A stretch of 17,427 nucleotides of DNA, from NCBI GenBank assembly GCA_028277025.1, contig JAPYVG010000036.1, positions 1 through 17,427 on the forward strand, read 5' to 3'. Positions 15,182-17,427 of this stretch are shown here, piece after piece; the first letter of the stretch is position 1, and each line of letters opens with the position of its first letter. The translations under genes were made by a program, and so were the position numbers. Origin of the DNA: Sulfolobaceae archaeon (GTDB taxonomy: Archaea > Thermoproteota > Thermoprotei_A > Sulfolobales > Sulfolobaceae). The notes beneath the pieces are model-generated. The model was not told the DNA's origin, ran no database searches, and worked only from the letters and a program-made list of their open reading frames with translations.

Positions 15182-15315
15182 AGCTTTGGGCTAAGAAGTA
15201 AAGGGCCCGCATCATCGATCTATCTATTGTTAAAGACTTTAATAAAGATTACTCTCCGTAATACTTCGTAGACTCTATCGGTAACACTAATTAGCCTAAC
15301 ACTTTTCGTTAGCGG

Positions 15316-15327
15316 TTTAATTTTAAT
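15316..15327 (+). promoter_or_regulatory. AT-rich TATA-like box of the kinase gene
   Basis: TTTAATTTTAAT is centred about 30 bp before ATG 15353; it suggests a leaderless or very short-leader transcript. The match to a TATA consensus is weak. Confidence 0.35.
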
Positions 15328-15352
15328 TGAACAATACTCAGATATTAAACAA

Positions 15353-16888
15353 ATGACTAAACGAAAGGGCCTTGAGCTCATTGTCATTAGGATTAATGAA
15401 GAGTTTGAGGGAAAAGGGTATGTAGCTTTAGATCTAATAACCATGTCGAAATTAGGTTTAGTACAAGGTGAAGCGATTGAGATCAAGGGCAGTAGGACAA
15501 CAGTTGCTAATGTAAGAAGTTTAACCCAAGCAGAGTCGGAGTTCTTAATAAAACACGGCGTAGATGTTACGAGAATTATAGTCATGAATGAAATACAGAT
15601 GAAGAATGCCGGCGTAAAGGACGGAGAAACAGTAATTGTCAAGCCTATACAACCGCTTAAGGCTGAAGTCGTTTACCTATTACCGGTAGACTTCCAGGGT
15701 AATCCAATAAATATAAGCGTTGATGAAAATGCTTTCTCACTCTATGTTAGAAAAGTATTAAAAGGAATTGCGATTAGTACTAACGACTTACTGAGGTTCG
15801 ATTTCCCTACACAAAACGGCAAAATGGCGTTTTATTTCATCGTTAATAGGAAGAGTCCCGCTGGGGTAGTTTATATTGACTTAGACACCGAAATAAAGCT
15901 TTCGAGTAAAAGGTCGACCAGGAAAATACCGGAACTTGAAAACTGGGATCCCAAAGTATGGATAGGGAAAAGGATGGGTAGCTACACCATAACTGACTAT
16001 ATTGGTGAGGGAGGAAATGGTTATGTAATGAAAGCCGAGTATAAGGGACAAGAGTTCGTGATAAAAATTTTAAAGATGAACCAAGGGAGAAGTGTTAACG
16101 GGGTAACTTTGGACCTTCACTCATACTTTACTGATTTAGCAAAAGAGGCGTCTAACCTCATCTTACTGTCAAACCATCCCTCAATAGTCAAAATGTTTGG
16201 AATTTACATTGATCAAAACGTATTAGAAGAGATACTTAACGGTAATTCGAGAAAATACTTCTCAGACCCACCGAGAATAGTAATGGAGTTCATGAAGGGA
16301 GGAAGCATTTATGATCTGCTGAAGGACGATAAGTTTTATTATTCCTCGTACTGGACTAGGTGGGTTTATAGGGTAATTAAAGACGTCTCTTTAGCGTTAA
16401 AACATATTCACTCTAATGGTTATGTGCATTCCGATATAAAACCGCAAAACATTTTCCTAACTTCTAAGCCCCAAAGAGTTGAGGACTTACAAGGGATAGG
16501 GGTAAAACTAGGCGATCTGGGTAGTGCAGTGAGAGTGGGAGGGCGAATAAACCAGTTAACAATAGAATACGCACCTCCAGAGGCTTTTGTAACAACTGCA
16601 AAACCCATTTTTGACATCTTCTCCTTAGGAATTACTATGTATGTTTTGCTAAATAGGAGCATTGACAGACCAGATTATGACGAGATGAATAGGGCTTTCG
16701 ATTGCTACGTTAATGGTGATATGAAATGCGTAAATGAAATGGTGGAAAAGGCTAAAGTAAAGCTAGCTAACTGGAATTTAAGAGTTCCTAAAGAGGTTGA
16801 GCCCTTAATAGGGCTTATGCTTTCTCCAAACTATAACCAAAGACCTACAGCGGAAGAAGTTTATAAATATCTTTCCTCTTTCACATAA
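15353..16888 (+). CDS. eukaryotic-like Ser/Thr protein kinase with N-terminal CDC48/VAT-N-like domain
   Basis: The 511-residue protein has two parts. Residues 5-185 resemble the N-terminal substrate/adaptor-binding domain of CDC48/VAT ATPases: a double-psi barrel signature (GKGYVALDLITMSKLGLVQG) and a strand-turn (VKDGETVIVKPI). Residues 209-510 form a Hanks-type kinase: Gly loop GEGGNGYV (218-225), K238 (VIK), E265 in helix C, catalytic loop HSDIKPQN (359-366, D361, N366), DLG (388-390) in place of DFG, PPE (408-410) as the APE equivalent, D421 and R497. HRD has become HSD, so it is a non-RD kinase, often not controlled by activation-loop phosphorylation. There is no membrane segment, so it should be cytosolic. 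The N domain could bring it to substrates or to the Cdc48/proteasome system. Confidence 0.85.
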   Translation: MTKRKGLELIVIRINEEFEGKGYVALDLITMSKLGLVQGEAIEIKGSRTTVANVRSLTQAESEFLIKHGVDVTRIIVMNEIQMKNAGVKDGETVIVKPIQPLKAEVVYLLPVDFQGNPINISVDENAFSLYVRKVLKGIAISTNDLLRFDFPTQNGKMAFYFIVNRKSPAGVVYIDLDTEIKLSSKRSTRKIPELENWDPKVWIGKRMGSYTITDYIGEGGNGYVMKAEYKGQEFVIKILKMNQGRSVNGVTLDLHSYFTDLAKEASNLILLSNHPSIVKMFGIYIDQNVLEEILNGNSRKYFSDPPRIVMEFMKGGSIYDLLKDDKFYYSSYWTRWVYRVIKDVSLALKHIHSNGYVHSDIKPQNIFLTSKPQRVEDLQGIGVKLGDLGSAVRVGGRINQLTIEYAPPEAFVTTAKPIFDIFSLGITMYVLLNRSIDRPDYDEMNRAFDCYVNGDMKCVNEMVEKAKVKLANWNLRVPKEVEPLIGLMLSPNYNQRPTAEEVYKYLSSFT

Positions 16889-16913
16889 ATAGTGTCTTCT
16901 TGCCCTTAAACGG

Positions 16914-17012
16914 TAGACCCAAAATCTAATTAGTAAAAATAATTTTTCAGCAGTTATGGGAATCTTAGGGAGGTAATACCTTAGACCCCAAATTCATTTT
17001 ACAAAAATAATT
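16914..17012 (+). repeat. imperfect direct repeat before the transposase gene
   Basis: Two copies of about 32 bp (16914-16945 and 16982-17012), starting TAGACCC(C)AAA and ending AAAAATAATT, occur 68 bp apart with a few mismatches. They lie between the kinase gene and the insertion element and could be tandem regulatory boxes, an ancient insertion scar, or part of the element end. Confidence 0.45.
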
Positions 17013-17066
17013 GCATCGTATAATTTTTTCTAACCCAGAAAATTTTGTAATTAGAGAAAAAGTTAA

Positions 17067-17133
17067 GGGAGATGTAGTCTGGTATTACTTTAGGGGAGAA
17101 ACTCTTGACAACACCAGACTACATCTCCCCTAA
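17067..17133 (+). promoter_or_regulatory. alternative hairpins over the transposase start region
   Basis: A 17-bp perfect inverted repeat (17067-17083 with 17113-17129) places the GGGGAG ribosome site and TTG start in its 29-nt loop. A second pairing, TTAGGGGAGA (17090-17099) with TCTCCCCTAA (17124-17133), would bury the ribosome site. Both cannot form together, so the leader could limit transposase translation, or the arms may be element-end sequences. Confidence 0.5.
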
Positions 17134-17427
17134 AATACGTGTGCAAATCGAGGAAAAATTATTTTCCATCATAAACTTCAAGGGAAGAAGGGCAGAAGAA
17201 GTCAAGAAAACAGTTGTAACAGCAGCACTAACAAAAGATTCAGTAGAAAACAAGGCAAAAGAGTTTGGCATATCACCACAAACAGTTAGAAACTACGTGG
17301 AAGAACAACCACAAGTAATAGACCAAATGCTAAACGTGATCAAAACAATTTCCGTTAAGGAACTAGGTGGAAGAAAACGTGTAAAAATATCAATAGACTG
17401 GACATCAATAGAATACAAGGGAAAACC
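17105..17427 (+). CDS. DDE transposase, N-terminal part (cut by window edge), ISH3/IS4-like
   Basis: About 107 residues are visible from TTG 17105; the gene continues past the right edge. A GGGGAG ribosome site precedes the start by 6 nt, and a TATA-like GTATAATT at about 17018-17025 would give a leader of about 57 nt. The N-terminus contains a helix-turn-helix-like segment (KAKEFGISPQTVRNYVEEQP). Near the edge is ISIDWTSIEYKGKP, whose Asp is the probable first catalytic residue of a DDE domain; this D-W-T-x-I-E-Y pattern is typical of Sulfolobales transposases of the ISH3/IS4 type. The rest of the catalytic domain and the element end are outside the window, so intactness is unknown. Confidence 0.75.
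   Translation, partial: MTTPDYISPKIRVQIEEKLFSIINFKGRRAEEVKKTVVTAALTKDSVENKAKEFGISPQTVRNYVEEQPQVIDQMLNVIKTISVKELGGRKRVKISIDWTSIEYKGK

Overview
This window looks like chromosome from a thermoacidophilic crenarchaeon of the order Sulfolobales. The evidence is AT-rich DNA, leaderless first genes with a TATA-like box about 25-30 bp before the start codon, GAGGTG-type Shine-Dalgarno sites before internal operon genes, two DUF973-type membrane proteins, a glyceraldehyde/aldehyde dehydrogenase operon of the kind used in the Sulfolobales branched Entner-Doudoroff pathway, and insertion-sequence fragments at both edges. I see no rRNA, tRNA or CRISPR array.

Left part (1-4155). The 5' part of an IS607-type serine recombinase gene runs off the left edge. 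Next to it are a small membrane ORF that may have been cut by that element and a small protein with archaeo-eukaryotic primase-like motifs. A palindromic TATA region separates that gene from a divergent zinc-ribbon protein. Two divergently transcribed DUF973-like paralogues follow, each with a membrane part, a Pro/Gln-rich linker and a C-terminal beta domain. A 20-bp perfect palindrome lies between them.

Centre (4328-12610). A tight three-gene operon encodes the FAD, [2Fe-2S] and molybdopterin subunits of a xanthine-oxidase-family dehydrogenase. Convergent to it is a two-gene ABC-2 type exporter whose permease carries a large, sequon-rich external domain. Divergent from the exporter is a two-gene unit (unknown protein plus winged-helix regulator) with a striking TTAAG repeat/palindrome between its TATA box and start, a likely operator. 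A stand-alone CARF-PIN fusion follows: a predicted cyclic-oligonucleotide sensor joined to a PIN ribonuclease, with no cas genes nearby.

Right part (12863-17427). A very AT-rich minus-strand operon reads, in order: a 47-residue six-cysteine peptide preceded by a perfect ribosome-binding site, a 78-residue membrane protein, an ABC ATPase and an ABC permease. This looks like a peptide made together with its own exporter or immunity pump and is the best candidate here for an undescribed system. Next come a small two-finger zinc protein and a divergent eukaryotic-like protein kinase whose N-terminus resembles the substrate-binding N domain of CDC48/VAT ATPases. The window ends inside a DDE transposase gene whose start region can form two mutually exclusive hairpins.
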